DNA of 64,000 nt from contig JAUGWO010000045.1 in the NCBI GenBank assembly GCA_049724395.1, forward strand, positions 186,001 to 250,000, in the 5' to 3' direction. The translations under genes and the position numbers were made by a program. This document shows, piece by piece, positions 34,819 through 45,113 of the stretch. The notes below the pieces were generated by a model. The model saw only the letters and a list, made by a program, of their open reading frames with translations, ran no database searches and had not been told where the DNA came from. Origin of the DNA: Spongospora subterranea f. sp. subterranea (Eukaryota; Endomyxa: Phytomyxea; Phytomyxea; Plasmodiophorida). The stretch's first letter is position 1. Each line of letters opens with the position of its first letter.

Positions 34819-35880
34819 ATGAGCCAGATGGCCAAAAACAACCTGATATCGGGCAGGAAAGGAAAGGGAAAACGATGGGATTTTCCCACCAAGATACTGG
34901 ACATGTCCAGCTCGAGCGATAGTGAACGCGACGATGGTGGGCCGGCTCTGATCCCGGTTGGAGATCAGGGACAAGGGAAAACACTGAGGAGATCAAGGGT
35001 TATCGCCAACAGACGAACGGGTGAAGACGGACTGAACGCTGCAATCTATGATGGGCCCGAATCGGTTCATCGGAAACTAATTGGTGGAGAGACGAAGGAT
35101 ACGGAGAGGAGCCTGAGGCTAGCTCTGGAGCTGAGCGAAAGGGAGCGGATTCATCAAGCGGACCAGATGGATCAATTCAAATATCAGATACTGATATTGC
35201 AGGAAGAGTCATTACGATTTGTATGTAAATCTGGGATGGTTTTTACGATTGGGAGATGGCTAATCCGATCAATGAAGTAGATGGAGAATTCTCTGGATCA
35301 GATTGAGGAGCTGAAGCGGGAGCGGTCCGATCTTTGCCAACGGGTTTTACAGGTTGAGCAGGAATGGGACAAGATTGCCGATCAGCTGTCAACCGCACGT
35401 TCACATTGCACCAATCACTATTCGATTTACTCCAGACCTGTACTCATTGCGCTAACGCCGACTCCCCCTGTTGCTCCTCCCCCTCATCGTCATAGCGCCA
35501 CCTCTGGTCCCAGGCGCCACGCTTATCGCAACACAACGCCAATCTCCTACCGATACCTATTGCGGCTACGAAGAACAGTGAAATACGATTCCCTATTTGT
35601 CCTGGGAATACCTGAAGACGCCAAATCCCCAATCATGAGCCTGATCGCCCAATCTCGACACAATCGCTGCGGTTCCATCCTGCGTCCCAAGAAATCGTCA
35701 GCAATGGCCCAACTTGACGCCCAACGCATGGATGCCCTACGTTTGCCTGCAAGGCACGTCCTTGAATCAAAATACGTTGAACATCCACCAGAACCCACTC
35801 CCCCTGTCGATACATTCTCCCGAAAAATGGAACGAATTCGGGTCCAAAACGTTGTCGATAGATTTCGAAAACGCCAATAA
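34819..35880 (+). CDS. Coiled-coil protein convergent with IFT46
   Basis: Two exons, 34819-35220 and 35281-35880, in the same frame. The 60-nt intron 35221-35280 has a strong GTATGT donor and ends in TAG just before ATGGAGAATTC. About 333 residues. The N-terminus is basic and Ser-rich (MSSSSDSERDD). A coiled coil of roughly 80 residues spans the junction (TERSLRLALELSERERIH through LKRERSDLCQRVLQVEQE). A Pro-rich patch follows, and the C-terminus is basic and helical (KMERIRVQNVVDRFRKRQ). The stop is 38 bp from the stop of IFT46. A flagellar or cytoskeletal role is a guess based only on the coiled coil and the neighbour. Confidence 0.6.
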
Positions 35881-35917
35881 AGAACGACTAGTGGTTTATG
35901 ATAAGTTTCAGGGGCAG

Positions 35918-36727
35918 TTATTGCCCTTCAATATGTTCAATTCGCTGCATCGGGTCAGGTCGGGAGTTCTTAAGATCGTCAGAGATGTTCTGCATTTTGA
36001 AGTCGATGTAGAGCGAGAACAGGAGATGAAGCGATTCCTTGAGACTATTATACACAGGAATATCCATCAGGGCGCACACCAACCGTGCCGTGTTCTCCAG
36101 GTCCAGCTCGATATCGGAACCGGGCAGGTCGACCTGACTCAGAAGGGTTTCGAACTCGATCGGCCACACCTGCATGAGGTCGTCGATCTCGGGCATCACC
36201 CGCGAATAGGATACGGTCGGGGGCGGTTTCTGCCTATGCAACTCCTGGACATTCGTGATCCAGGCTGTAATGTTCTTCGGGTTCTTATCGGCGTTCTCGA
36301 TGCTCCTAACGGTGATCGGGGTCGTCGATGACGTCTGTTTCGACGTGACCCGGAGCTGCAGGTCGAGGACGGTCGGATCCGTCTGATTACCACAGGGCTC
36401 GTCCAACACGACAAGGCCCAGACCGTCCGGTTTGCCATCTGGCCGAGGGATTTTGATGAACGCGTCGATATCGCCAACCGATGGCACGTAGTCGGGGACG
36501 AACGGGTCCAAGGTGGTTTCCAGGTCGATCTCGTGTGGAATATATCTGCCGATGTAGTTGAACAGGTCGTTGATCTCGGCCGACACGTTCGGGTTGATCG
36601 GATCCGGTGAATTCGCTAGCGGGTTGGATGTCGGGGGCGGATGTGGATGAAGCTCATCATCATCGTCGTCATCGTCATCTTCTCCATCCTCATATGTCTC
36701 TGCCTGTCTATGAGGTATTGAAATCAT
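35918..36727 (-). CDS. IFT46: Intraflagellar transport protein 46 (IFT-B core)
   Basis: Component of the IFT-B train needed to build flagella, linking outer dynein arm cargo. Conserved core in one exon: VSAEINDLFNYIGRYIPHEI, DPFVPDYVPSVGDIDAFIK, PRPDGKPDGLGLVVLDEP, then ELHRQKPPPTVSYSR, MPEIDDLMQVWP and the C-terminal MDIPVYNSLKESLHLLFSLY. Together these are diagnostic. It is preceded by an acidic run (EDGEDDDDDDDDE), as in other IFT46 proteins. ATG 36727 gives 269 residues. The real start may lie further up: minus-strand segments near 37141-37090 (ATG 37141, MSESERESSPSQDHHGYS), 36990-36900 and 36850 are open and separated by intron-like gaps, and would give a typical disordered N-terminus. 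Confidence 0.92.
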   Translation of the reverse strand: MISIPHRQAETYEDGEDDDDDDDDELHPHPPPTSNPLANSPDPINPNVSAEINDLFNYIGRYIPHEIDLETTLDPFVPDYVPSVGDIDAFIKIPRPDGKPDGLGLVVLDEPCGNQTDPTVLDLQLRVTSKQTSSTTPITVRSIENADKNPKNITAWITNVQELHRQKPPPTVSYSRVMPEIDDLMQVWPIEFETLLSQVDLPGSDIELDLENTARLVCALMDIPVYNSLKESLHLLFSLYIDFKMQNISDDLKNSRPDPMQRIEHIEGQ

Positions 36728-37141
36728 GAATTCTCCACGATCAAATGTCGCTATCGCTTACGATTTCTGTAGACGATCATCGTTAGCAATAATAATACAA
36801 GTCGCGAACAAACCTTACCGATTGAACTGATGGTGCTGGGGACGCTCCTAATCACCTCATTGTTAATACGGTGATCGTTCGACGTTAGTGCCGAATACCT
36901 GTTGATCGGGCGAAGTTCCTATGCTCAGGGGAGGAATGGGAGGAGGATGCGCCATCGCTCAGGTCCACTGCTTCATCATGATGCTGATTGGGCACGAGCA
37001 ATGTCTGGAAACCGTTGTCAGGGGTGTTGATTTCACAAATACCAGAACGCCCTATGGAACCTTTCCTGGTGGAATGCGTCCACCATAACTATACCCATGA
37101 TGATCTTGCGATGGGCTGCTCTCTCGCTCAGATTCACTCAT

Positions 37142-38094
37142 TGTTTGTATCTGTAAATCCCCCTTGCCAGTATGGTGTCCTCTCCCTGCTGTCCTCCGAA
37201 CAATCGTCAGGAATCTCCCGACGCCGTTGGTTTATTTCGGTTTCTAACTTGTCACACACACTGAAGAGTTATTTACGCCATCTGAGTCGTATTTTCAGTC
37301 ACACAACAAAGAAGTTACGTCAACGAGCGAATCACCTTGGCCATCTGCACCTCGAAGTTGATCTGTCGTTTTATTTCAGTCATGGAAGAAAATCTCTGAA
37401 TGTTGGAACATTCAGTTTTTTGAACAATAAACGATGTGAACTTAGGGCACCATCATGATGCTGTGGGCGATCGCAGACACTTCTCTGCAGTTCAGGCGCG
37501 AACTGTTGTTCACACCACTCACTAACCGCATCGAGCGATGGCCACAACGCATATATTTGCTCCTGACGATTGGATTATTACACGATTAGATCTCAGTGAC
37601 GGCGCGAACACTGTAAACCCGAATCGCAATGGCTGGTTCTGTGATAAAACGGAAATCGTGTTGATCAAATCATGGGAAAAGCGGCAGGTGTGCGAAAAGT
37701 GTTCGAATACATGCTTGACCGGTTCTAACGACCTCACAAAGGGTGGTCAGTGTGTGATGGCGTTAAGATTTCAATCTACCAAGATTCCATTGCGAGTTCA
37801 TCTCATCAAATTGTATTGGGATAGTTGCAAGCACTACATGAGACACCATTACGGCTAAACATTGACTGGATTATGTCGACACCTGACTGAAGCAGACAAT
37901 TGTCGAGTTGAGATGTTTGGCAATGTACTGTAGTGTACCTAAAAAAACCAGAACAATAACAGTCTTCACGTGGCGTCAGGGTCGTTGGCCCCAACGGCGA
38001 TATCGGTGGAATCAAATCGGGACTGCTAACTCTGAAATTGAAGTACGTCAAATGTTGAAGAATGGAATAGGCGGCTCTGGAAAAAGAAATCGGC
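37142..38094. other. Unresolved region between IFT46 and the class 3 lipase
   Basis: About 950 bp. The best frame is plus strand 37538-37858 (106 codons, starts MATTHIFAPDDWIITRLDLS), which has balanced composition but no recognisable domain. A larger minus-strand frame at 38111-37806 overlaps the lipase end and is probably a shadow. No RNA gene was seen. Confidence 0.3.
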
Positions 38095-38900
38095 TCATGA
38101 TAGATCTTCACCGTTGATCAGATCGCAGACCTTATGTTGAGACATGTCAGCATTATAAAGAATCTGTAGAAGTGTGGTAAGATAATGCGGTAATCTCCAA
38201 GTTAGAAGAACACCTCAATAGGGCTGTGCCTAGGATAATCCACACCTTGGCATTCATCAATCAGTCCATGGATACCAGGAACATGTAGGGACATGAGCAA
38301 CAATATCATGGTCGTGGATGATCCGGAATAGCTTGAGAGAAGTTAGCCGCTGCGTAACTTTGCTCGATGTGCTCACGTGATCTCTTCCTGTAATGAATAC
38401 AATTGCGAATGCAAAATTTCGTACACGTGGACTTCCTAATGTGTAAAAATTGGGTTGCTGACAAGGTTTTGTAAGGCAACGGCAGCTAAGATCGCGGTTG
38501 CACCGCCTAATGAATGGCTAGTGATTACAAATATCGGGTCTGGACTGGTCAGCAACGACCGCACGGTTCTGGCGAAACCATTACCTGGGATTTTCTGCAA
38601 AATCTTTGACAGAATCTGCTTAATATCCATTTTCAAAGCAAAATAATGGGAAAGGAACCCATGATTGACTGTAGAATCATTGACGCTAGGTGGCCATCTT
38701 GTTTAGGTGAATTTCAAATCGGCAATAATATCATCGATATCAGAGAAGTTGAATCCCCAATCATCGATGAATCGGTCGATATCGCTGAGGTATGCGATCG
38801 ATGTCAATATCGGAACGATAACGATATTACAATTGACGGATTAGATCTCTGTTGTGCAATAAAGACCCGAATGTCTTGGAGGCGGAACCCTCTACAGTAC
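38095..38900 (-). CDS. Class 3 lipase, interrupted, possibly a pseudogene
   Basis: Secretory-type fungal lipase fold, minus strand. Recognisable parts in order: SIVISLSFR (strand before the oxyanion hole), SDIDDIIADLKF, VNHGFLSHYFALKMDIKQIL, nucleophile elbow FVITSHSLGGATAILAAVAL, a short intron, SPRVRNFAFAIVFITG, LFRIIHDHDIVAHVP (catalytic Asp), then YPRHSPIEILYN by splicing, and an end near KVCDLINGEDLS with the stop at 38095-38097. Between ADLKF and VNHGF the same frame contains a TAA (near 38705), and no GT donor exists in that exon, so I cannot splice it away. The 5' part, including any signal peptide, is not resolved. Either a broken gene, a sequence error or readthrough. Confidence 0.6.
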
Positions 38901-39519
38901 ACGATACACACACCCATCAGTGATGAAACACTAACAGCCAGTCAGTGCAATCGTAACGTGCTGTTGATAGCCGGATATGGACGGTGGAAACAGACTGAGA
39001 TAGATTGCCATTGGGGCGCTACAGGCGAAACCCATGTAGATCAACCGTTATTCTACGCATTCGTTGCTGAGACTTCAGCACAGTTTTGAAAACTTGGAAT
39101 TGCTGCTCATTTCTGACATCAATTACATACAATTTCTGACATCATTTACTACACACCCGGTTTTCATCGTCATATGACATCGAGTATGGCAATATTATTC
39201 TTGAAAGGTCAGCGCATAGTGTTTGCTTTTGGCGGTACGTTTTCGAACATCGCATGGCTAAGTGTCACTTTATTCAAAAGCCGTCTGCTGGCTGTGTGTG
39301 AGTTATGCGCTGCACAAGTGATCGGCGACGAAGAGGTCGCAACTTCAAAGCCGATATTATCTCCCGAGGATGTCTAACGTCATCTCTGCCATCAACATCG
39401 TCGCAACAGGCGATGATGACATTATCGTCGACTAATCCTTCTGTAGTGGCAAAAAACGGGAATTGACGGTGTCCTAAACACTGGACGGTATTTTTAGCGT
39501 CAATGCAGCCATTTGAAAA
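38901..39519. other. Unresolved region: lipase 5' end and CWF19L2 upstream
   Basis: The lipase must begin here, but I found no first exon with a signal peptide. A plus-strand frame at 38646-39089 is antisense to the lipase and is treated as a shadow. The rest is AT-rich without a clear feature. Confidence 0.3.
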
Positions 39520-39705
39520 GTGACTTCTGTTTCTTGCCGCTTTCTACCGAGCGCTCTTGACACTTCGTTGTGTATATCCCTAATAAACAGCAGAAACCTG
39601 AACAATGATCACGACACAAATGGCGAACGAGTGTGGGTCAGTTCAACGGGCGGGAGAAGTCCGTACAGTGGATTGTCGGCCGAATCTGGCCATCCAGAGT
39701 ATTTG

Positions 39706-41236
39706 ATGTTGTCTGGCATTAAGATCAAACCTGCTGCTGGTGCCGATAAGGCTCAAGATCATCATAAGTCGGGGTCGCCTGAATGTCAGCGGGAATCATG
39801 GATGACGGGCGCGGATCTCCCGGCGCCCAGGTTTCTGAAACCAGATGCTGCTGAGGCGGTGGCGGCTCCTAAATATACACCCGTTGACCTGGCGTCACGA
39901 TCGGTTTCATCCAAGGACACTGTTCAAGTAGGAGATGGTGGTGCCAGCTGGAGAAGGAGGCAGCGTCGTCGCGCTGAAGAACAAAGTGCATCAGAGAAAG
40001 CGGCAATGCCGTCGCCTAATCGCCAGCCCGAAAGATCAGTACAAAGAAACGCGTCATCTCACGTCCTCAATAACCGCCATGATGACCGTCGTTCTGTTTC
40101 GATTCCTGCGGAAGCTGCGTCTAATTCTGAAGAGGTTCCGGACCTCAATGCGTTGGCAGCCCACGCTCTTCGTGCTAAACTTGGCCAATGATATGGCGAC
40201 CCACGATCGGATACAGAAGCAAATCGCGCAATTCACAAGCAACCCTCGTGTTGAGGTGCTGAATGAATTAGATGAGCTTGGACGGCCGGTTCTGCTACGT
40301 CAATCGGCAAAACACAAGGATGACCTTGCTTCTCTTGTCAAATATGAACGATTGCAATCGAGATCGGAATATAATATGGATTCGGCCATGCAGTCTATCA
40401 AGAGTTCACGGAAATTGATGTCAACGGATGATCAATTCGATGCAGCTTCAAGTGATGACTTTCGCCGTGAATCCGCAAAGAAAAGACACATCACATCAGA
40501 TGATCAGATGGACCGAAAGCTGGCTCTACGAGAACACCAAAAATCGGTTAATCAAGTGGAACAATGTCCTCAATGTTTGGAGGGACGCCGTATACAACGC
40601 CATTTGATCGTGGCTTTTGGCAAATTCTGCTATCTTAGCGTTCCATCGACGCCTCCAATGGGTTTAGGGCATTGTTTTATCGTCCCAAATGAACACGTTG
40701 TGTCGTCCACCGTAATGGACGAGGCTACTTTTGATGAGATCCAATCGCTAAAACGGGCTCTGACCAAGATGTTTGCATCTGGCTCGCAGGGTGTGGTCTT
40801 CCTGGAAACCTCCTCAACGAAAAATCGGCACGCTGTAGTTGAGTGTATTCCGATGGATCTCGAAATGTTTGCTGATGGTCCCGGCTATTTCAAAAAAGGC
40901 CTGTTGGAGTGTGACGAAGAATGGTCATCTCACAAGAAGCTTTTTGAGTTGAATCCATCGAAAAATATTCGGCAATCTATTCCCGCAGGGTTTCCGTTTT
41001 TTAGTGTTGAATTCGGCAGCTCTTCAGGTTTCGCCCATGTTATTGAAAATGAGAAGAAATTTTCCAGAGATTTTGGGCGACAGGTGATATGCGGGTTGCT
41101 GGAAGAGGCGGCTGAGATCTTTCTTCGCGCTAAAGACGAACCCCGAGAATACCAACTGAATCGGGTCAGCCAGCTGAAACAAATGTGGGCTCCTTATGAT
41201 GTTTTGGCGCAACATCGCAGTAATGCTAATATATAA
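39706..41236 (+). CDS. CWF19L2: CWF19-like protein 2, spliceosome disassembly / debranching factor
   Basis: Cwf19 proteins work with the lariat debranching enzyme and intron-lariat spliceosome. First ATG in the frame is 39706. The frame is open up to 39520, so an upstream exon is possible. N-terminal basic region with RESWMTGADLP. A conserved helix, DLNALAAHALRAKLGQ, ends at TGA 40189-40191 and continues one nucleotide over as DMATHDRIQKQIAQF. Then RVEVLNELDELGR, the CwfJ_C_1 HIT-like part (QCPQCLEG, LSVPSTPPMGLGHCFIVPNE, VFLETSS, HAVVECIPMD) and CwfJ_C_2 (FSVEFGSSSGFAHVIE, FGRQVICGLL) to 41236. The frame change is discussed in the findings. An alternative 82-nt intron would delete the conserved helix. 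Confidence 0.85.
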
Positions 41237-41562
41237 TTACTCCTATTTATGAACTGGTCGCCATGAAAACGGTGTCGCCACATTTGCGGTCTTGTCGAAA
41301 CATCACGTGGGACCTTAAACATCACATTTTAAAATCCCACTTTTATAAGAAAGGCTCAGCGCTGATAAAGTGACGTGACCCATCGTTGCGTTTGAATGTA
41401 TGAGATCATTCGTCTTTGTCCAGATGTGCGATATCATGTTGGTTGCCGAGTTTTGGTACTTCGCGCAGTATTTTGTCACGGACATCAAGGTTTTTCGCCC
41501 GAGATCAAAGCGGATATTCCTGATCCCTTTGGAAAGCAATTACTCCTTCTTTCCTTCCTGCA

Positions 41563-42401
41563 ATGTCGCATATTCGAGCCTCGTATCGACCTCAATACCG
41601 GGACACGTTTGATCCGATCCCTGAACAGCGCCCCCATAGCGCTCTTCGCCAAACCTGTGAGGACGCTTGGGCTTTGTTTGTCCTCTGGAATTGCCTCGCT
41701 AAATTGGTCAGTTCTAAAAACAGGAATCATCAGTGAGGCTACAGGATCGGCCTATATTGAGCTTCAGAGCGTCAATGGTGGCTCCACCAAAGTAAGTTTG
41801 GCATTTTGGTTCATTTTTTCTGTTTGATGATATGGCTACAGGTTATTTGCTCATGTTATGGCCCGCGACAGACCAAGAAGTCAATGGCGTTCAGCGAAAA
41901 TGGAATACTCTGGTGCGACTATAAATATGCCACGTTCGCTGATCAAGGCGCTCGGCCACGAAGAGCAGGCCAGTCTGAGAGAGAAAGGTTTCTTTCTCGC
42001 TCGAGTAAATTAATCAGTTCTATATCAGATTTTGATTCGCATCTAAAATTTGAAATACAGTTGAAAAGGCCTTACATGAAGCCGTTAGGTTGGATACCTT
42101 CCCGAAAGCAGTACTTGAGATATATATCTTGGTGTTGGAGAACGACGGTGGCGATTTCGAGGCGGCATTAACGTGTGCGTCAGCAGCGATTGCAGACGCT
42201 GGTGTGGAAATGTTCGACCTAGTTACTGCCGTATTTGCAGGACTGACACCTGACGGACGAACCATTTTGGATCCAAGGTCCTGCGATGTTCCCAAGATGA
42301 AAGCCACGGTCAGCCTTGGATTTATGCAATCTAGGCAAAATGTGACACATTTCAACATGGGCGGGCATGCTTCAGACTTGGCAGATGAAAGATATGGTTG
42401 A
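41563..42401 (+). CDS. MTR3: Exosome core component MTR3 (EXOSC6)
   Basis: Ring subunit of the RNA exosome, RNase PH fold, catalytically inactive in eukaryotes. Four exons, 41563-41656, 41712-41791, 41842-42004, 42061-42401, introns of 55, 50 and 56 nt, 225 residues, the normal size. Splicing makes RQTFLKTGIISEATGSAYIE, KVICSCYGPRQTKK and SRSIEKALHEAVRLDTFPKA. Also visible: WCDYKYATFADQG with the ERE that follows, LVLENDGGDFEAALTCASAA, ADAGVEMFDLVTAV. These separate MTR3 from RRP41/46. The start is chosen because it gives the usual short disordered N-terminus, and the longer open frame upstream lies in another frame. Convergent with NOT4, 175 bp between stops. Confidence 0.93.
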
Positions 42402-42576
42402 ACTTTGTCTTGATGGATGCTCACAATTTTCTGACGTAATACGCAATGCGCTAACATTAAACTAGTTCTACTGAATTTACATTGATATTGTCGCTTGAGG
42501 TGTCAAAACACCAGTAGGATGCAAAACAGCGAACCTGTTAAAAACGTAAAACTGGTTATTGGGAGTTGTATTAACT

Positions 42577-44562
42577 TCAAAACCGTGCGCCGCTCATGTG
42601 AGGAACGGGCTCCACGGAAGGACGCTGAATTAACCTGGGTGTGCCAACTGAAGGAGGAAACTGGGATGGCACTGCTTGGAAGTCGTTCGGTCTTAGACGA
42701 TCCGAGGGAGCGAAGGCATTCAGCTCCGGTGCTCGGCCACTAGAATTTGCAGCGATAGCCATTGGGGATAGATATTCCGGTGGCGAGTTGAATATAGGAC
42801 CATGATACATATTCCTAGGACCAAGACCTGGCGGGTGATTATCAAGCCTTGTCGCTGTTTGAAAATCATGCAGCTCGTGCCTAGCAGACAGCCCAGGAGG
42901 CGGAGATCGGGAAACATTGTCTGAAAAGGGAGCACGGCCTGTGGAATCGTAACCATATCCAGGAAACGCACTACACCGGCGTCCATCCAATGGTGACACT
43001 GAAGAATCCCAAGGAGGCGGAAGGGGCTGACCAGGTTGCGGACGCCCTAAACCGTCGGATACTCCTGTCTGAGATATAACACGGCGCTGCAGTTGTACAG
43101 GAGGTCGAATCGGAGCGTGAATTGCGGTTTGAGTCGTTGTTACGGCAGGATTGGAAACTGGCCCAGCGAATAAATTATAGTCCAAGGACCTTAGGCCCCG
43201 GTTCGGCATGAATGAGACATCGATGTCGGGTAGCAGCGACCTGAACACGTTCTGCCTTTCTACACGGAACTGTGAACGGGGCGAATCTGGAGGTGATGTA
43301 GACGGTGGCGATACCGATGGTGGTGATATAGCAGAGCCATATCCTGTGCTCCATGAAGGATTCCTATTGGCTTCCCAGCCAAACGGACTCTGCAATAATG
43401 AAATGAGCTTTTACCGGCAATATAACGGAAAAAATCACATTACCGAATCCGATTTCCCAAGGCCTAAAGCAGATATGCCGGGTAACAGATAATCGACCTC
43501 TGGTAGCGAGGGCTGCTGATATTCTTCTTGGTATTGAGTCGCAGCTGATACCATTCGACATAAACCTAATGGTGGTTCTGACGAAAGAGCACTTTTGACA
43601 TTTTCAGTAGCAACAGGAGCCACAATTGGCACTTTTGCGACGATTTCGGGATATTGTACCGTCCTGGTGCAGATGTCTTTTTCAGTAATAAGGGCAGCAG
43701 GTTCAGTTTTCAAATGAGCGTCAGCGACGGTGTCGGAAGTGTGGTGATCCATTTCGAACTCATCCATCTGCACTTCATGCTGTAAATCCTCTTTCGTAAA
43801 ACACTCCGATTCACGGGCGAGTTCATGGAGATATAAACAGCTCGAGTTGTTGCAGACGACGTGGCGCAGAAAAAAAGAGCAGTATTTCGTTGTTCCAAAC
43901 GTCGCCCTACATATTTATTAGCGCAAAAGCAATAATAAACAACAGACACGACAAACCTCATGGTGGATTTCCCTTCGTGAATGAGATCATTGATATGAGA
44001 GATGCAATCAGCCGCATCATTGTTCCTTTTTGAAAGTCACATACGCGGAATAATTCGTGCCACCTGTTTTTCTGTTGATCGCGATTTTAACAATTCGACC
44101 GAAACGGCCGAAATGCTCCTTTTTCCGCAAAATCTCGTCCTTGGCAATCGAAGGAATCAACCCCGTCACATAGACAAGATTCCGCTGCATCACACGAACA
44201 TTTTGTAACACGGATCGATCTGTAGCTGCAATATCACGATGATTATCCGCTGTTGAAGCAGGTTTCGCGTGTGTCTTCCCCAATCTCTGCAGGTCCCTTT
44301 TCTTTCGACGATCGGCTGTCGCGGCAGCTAAAAGGTCATGATCCAGCTGCTGGAAAGAGCTGCTGTCGTAAGGTTTCCGGCATGCAGGACACAAACCGCC
44401 CAGTTTATCCCTGATATTGTGGAAGCACCACAGGCAGACCTGATACCCACACCGGCAAGGGTGGAAACTCCTATCTGTTAAATCGAACTCTTCCATGCAC
44501 AGAGGACAGCATTGCTCATCGCTTTCCTCTTCGCCGGATTGGGCAAGCCTCCCCTTAACCAT
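42577..44562 (-). CDS. NOT4: NOT4 / CNOT4 E3 ubiquitin ligase of the CCR4-NOT complex
   Basis: RING ubiquitin ligase acting in mRNA decay and co-translational quality control. Start ATG 44562. C4C4 RING at residues 15-62 (CCPLCMEEFDLTDRSFHPCR then CGYQVCLWCFHNIRD and CPACRKPY), basic helix, RRM from RNLVYVTGLIP through FGRFGRIVKIAINRK to SAYVTFKKEQ, where TGA 44019-44017 appears. The next frame (+1) continues the RRM helix as DAADCISHINDLI, and the exon border at 43957/43906 gives RATFGTTKYCSFFLRHVVCN with the zinc-finger-like CNNSSCLYLHE. Introns 43907-43956 and 43390-43443. The C-terminal 350 residues are Pro/Ser-rich and disordered. About 626 residues if one nucleotide is skipped. See findings for the frame break. 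Confidence 0.9.
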
Positions 44563-44806
44563 ATAACCTATCTGGGTATTGACGAGTTCGAATGCAGTCT
44601 CTGGTTGTTGACCTCCGCGAATAATATAATCTCTGATCAAACAGAAATCAAATTTGCGAGTCACGGACTTTACATGTGGTTCTACAGGTTCTATGTGTCT
44701 GTGATGTGAGTAACACATTCGTCTGTAGAAATCGCTGTTCTCGTTTCATTCTCGTGATATAAAATCAATCTGTAACGCGATCGCAGTTTTTTTAATCTGC
44801 GCCTGT

Positions 44807-45094
44807 ATGGTTGCGTTATGCAGCAGTCTACTGATCACAACCTCATTTGAACATCGTTTGTGGTTTAGTGTCGGGTCGTTAGATATACGCGATGCTGAAC
44901 AGGCAGGTAATGCCCCGATCATCGACTGTACCGATTATTGGTGTGAAGGTCGTCCATTGAGAGGATGCCCTGCCGAGCCCCATTCCATTGTGAATCCAGA
45001 TTTTTACCAAGACGTATCGGCGGAGTTCCGCACTATCCGGTTCAGTGGTTTCAATTATAAACCGACAATCTTCACGACAGCATCGACAATATGA
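44807..45094 (+). CDS. Small Cys-containing ORF, hypothetical
   Basis: 95 codons from ATG 44807, in the space between the divergent NOT4 and SEC12 starts. The first 20 residues are hydrophobic (MVALCSSLLITTSF), and CTDYWCEGRPLRGC follows, so a small secreted cysteine protein is possible. It ends 19 bp before the SEC12 ATG. No family recognised. A chance frame or part of the SEC12 leader cannot be excluded. Confidence 0.3.
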   Translation: MVALCSSLLITTSFEHRLWFSVGSLDIRDAEQAGNAPIIDCTDYWCEGRPLRGCPAEPHSIVNPDFYQDVSAEFRTIRFSGFNYKPTIFTTASTI

Positions 45095-45113
45095 ACGGGG
45101 ACCGGAATGAATT

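Noticed and set aside
38646-39089. 147-codon plus-strand ORF
   Set aside because: Antisense to recognisable class 3 lipase segments (SDIDDIIADLKF, VNHGF).
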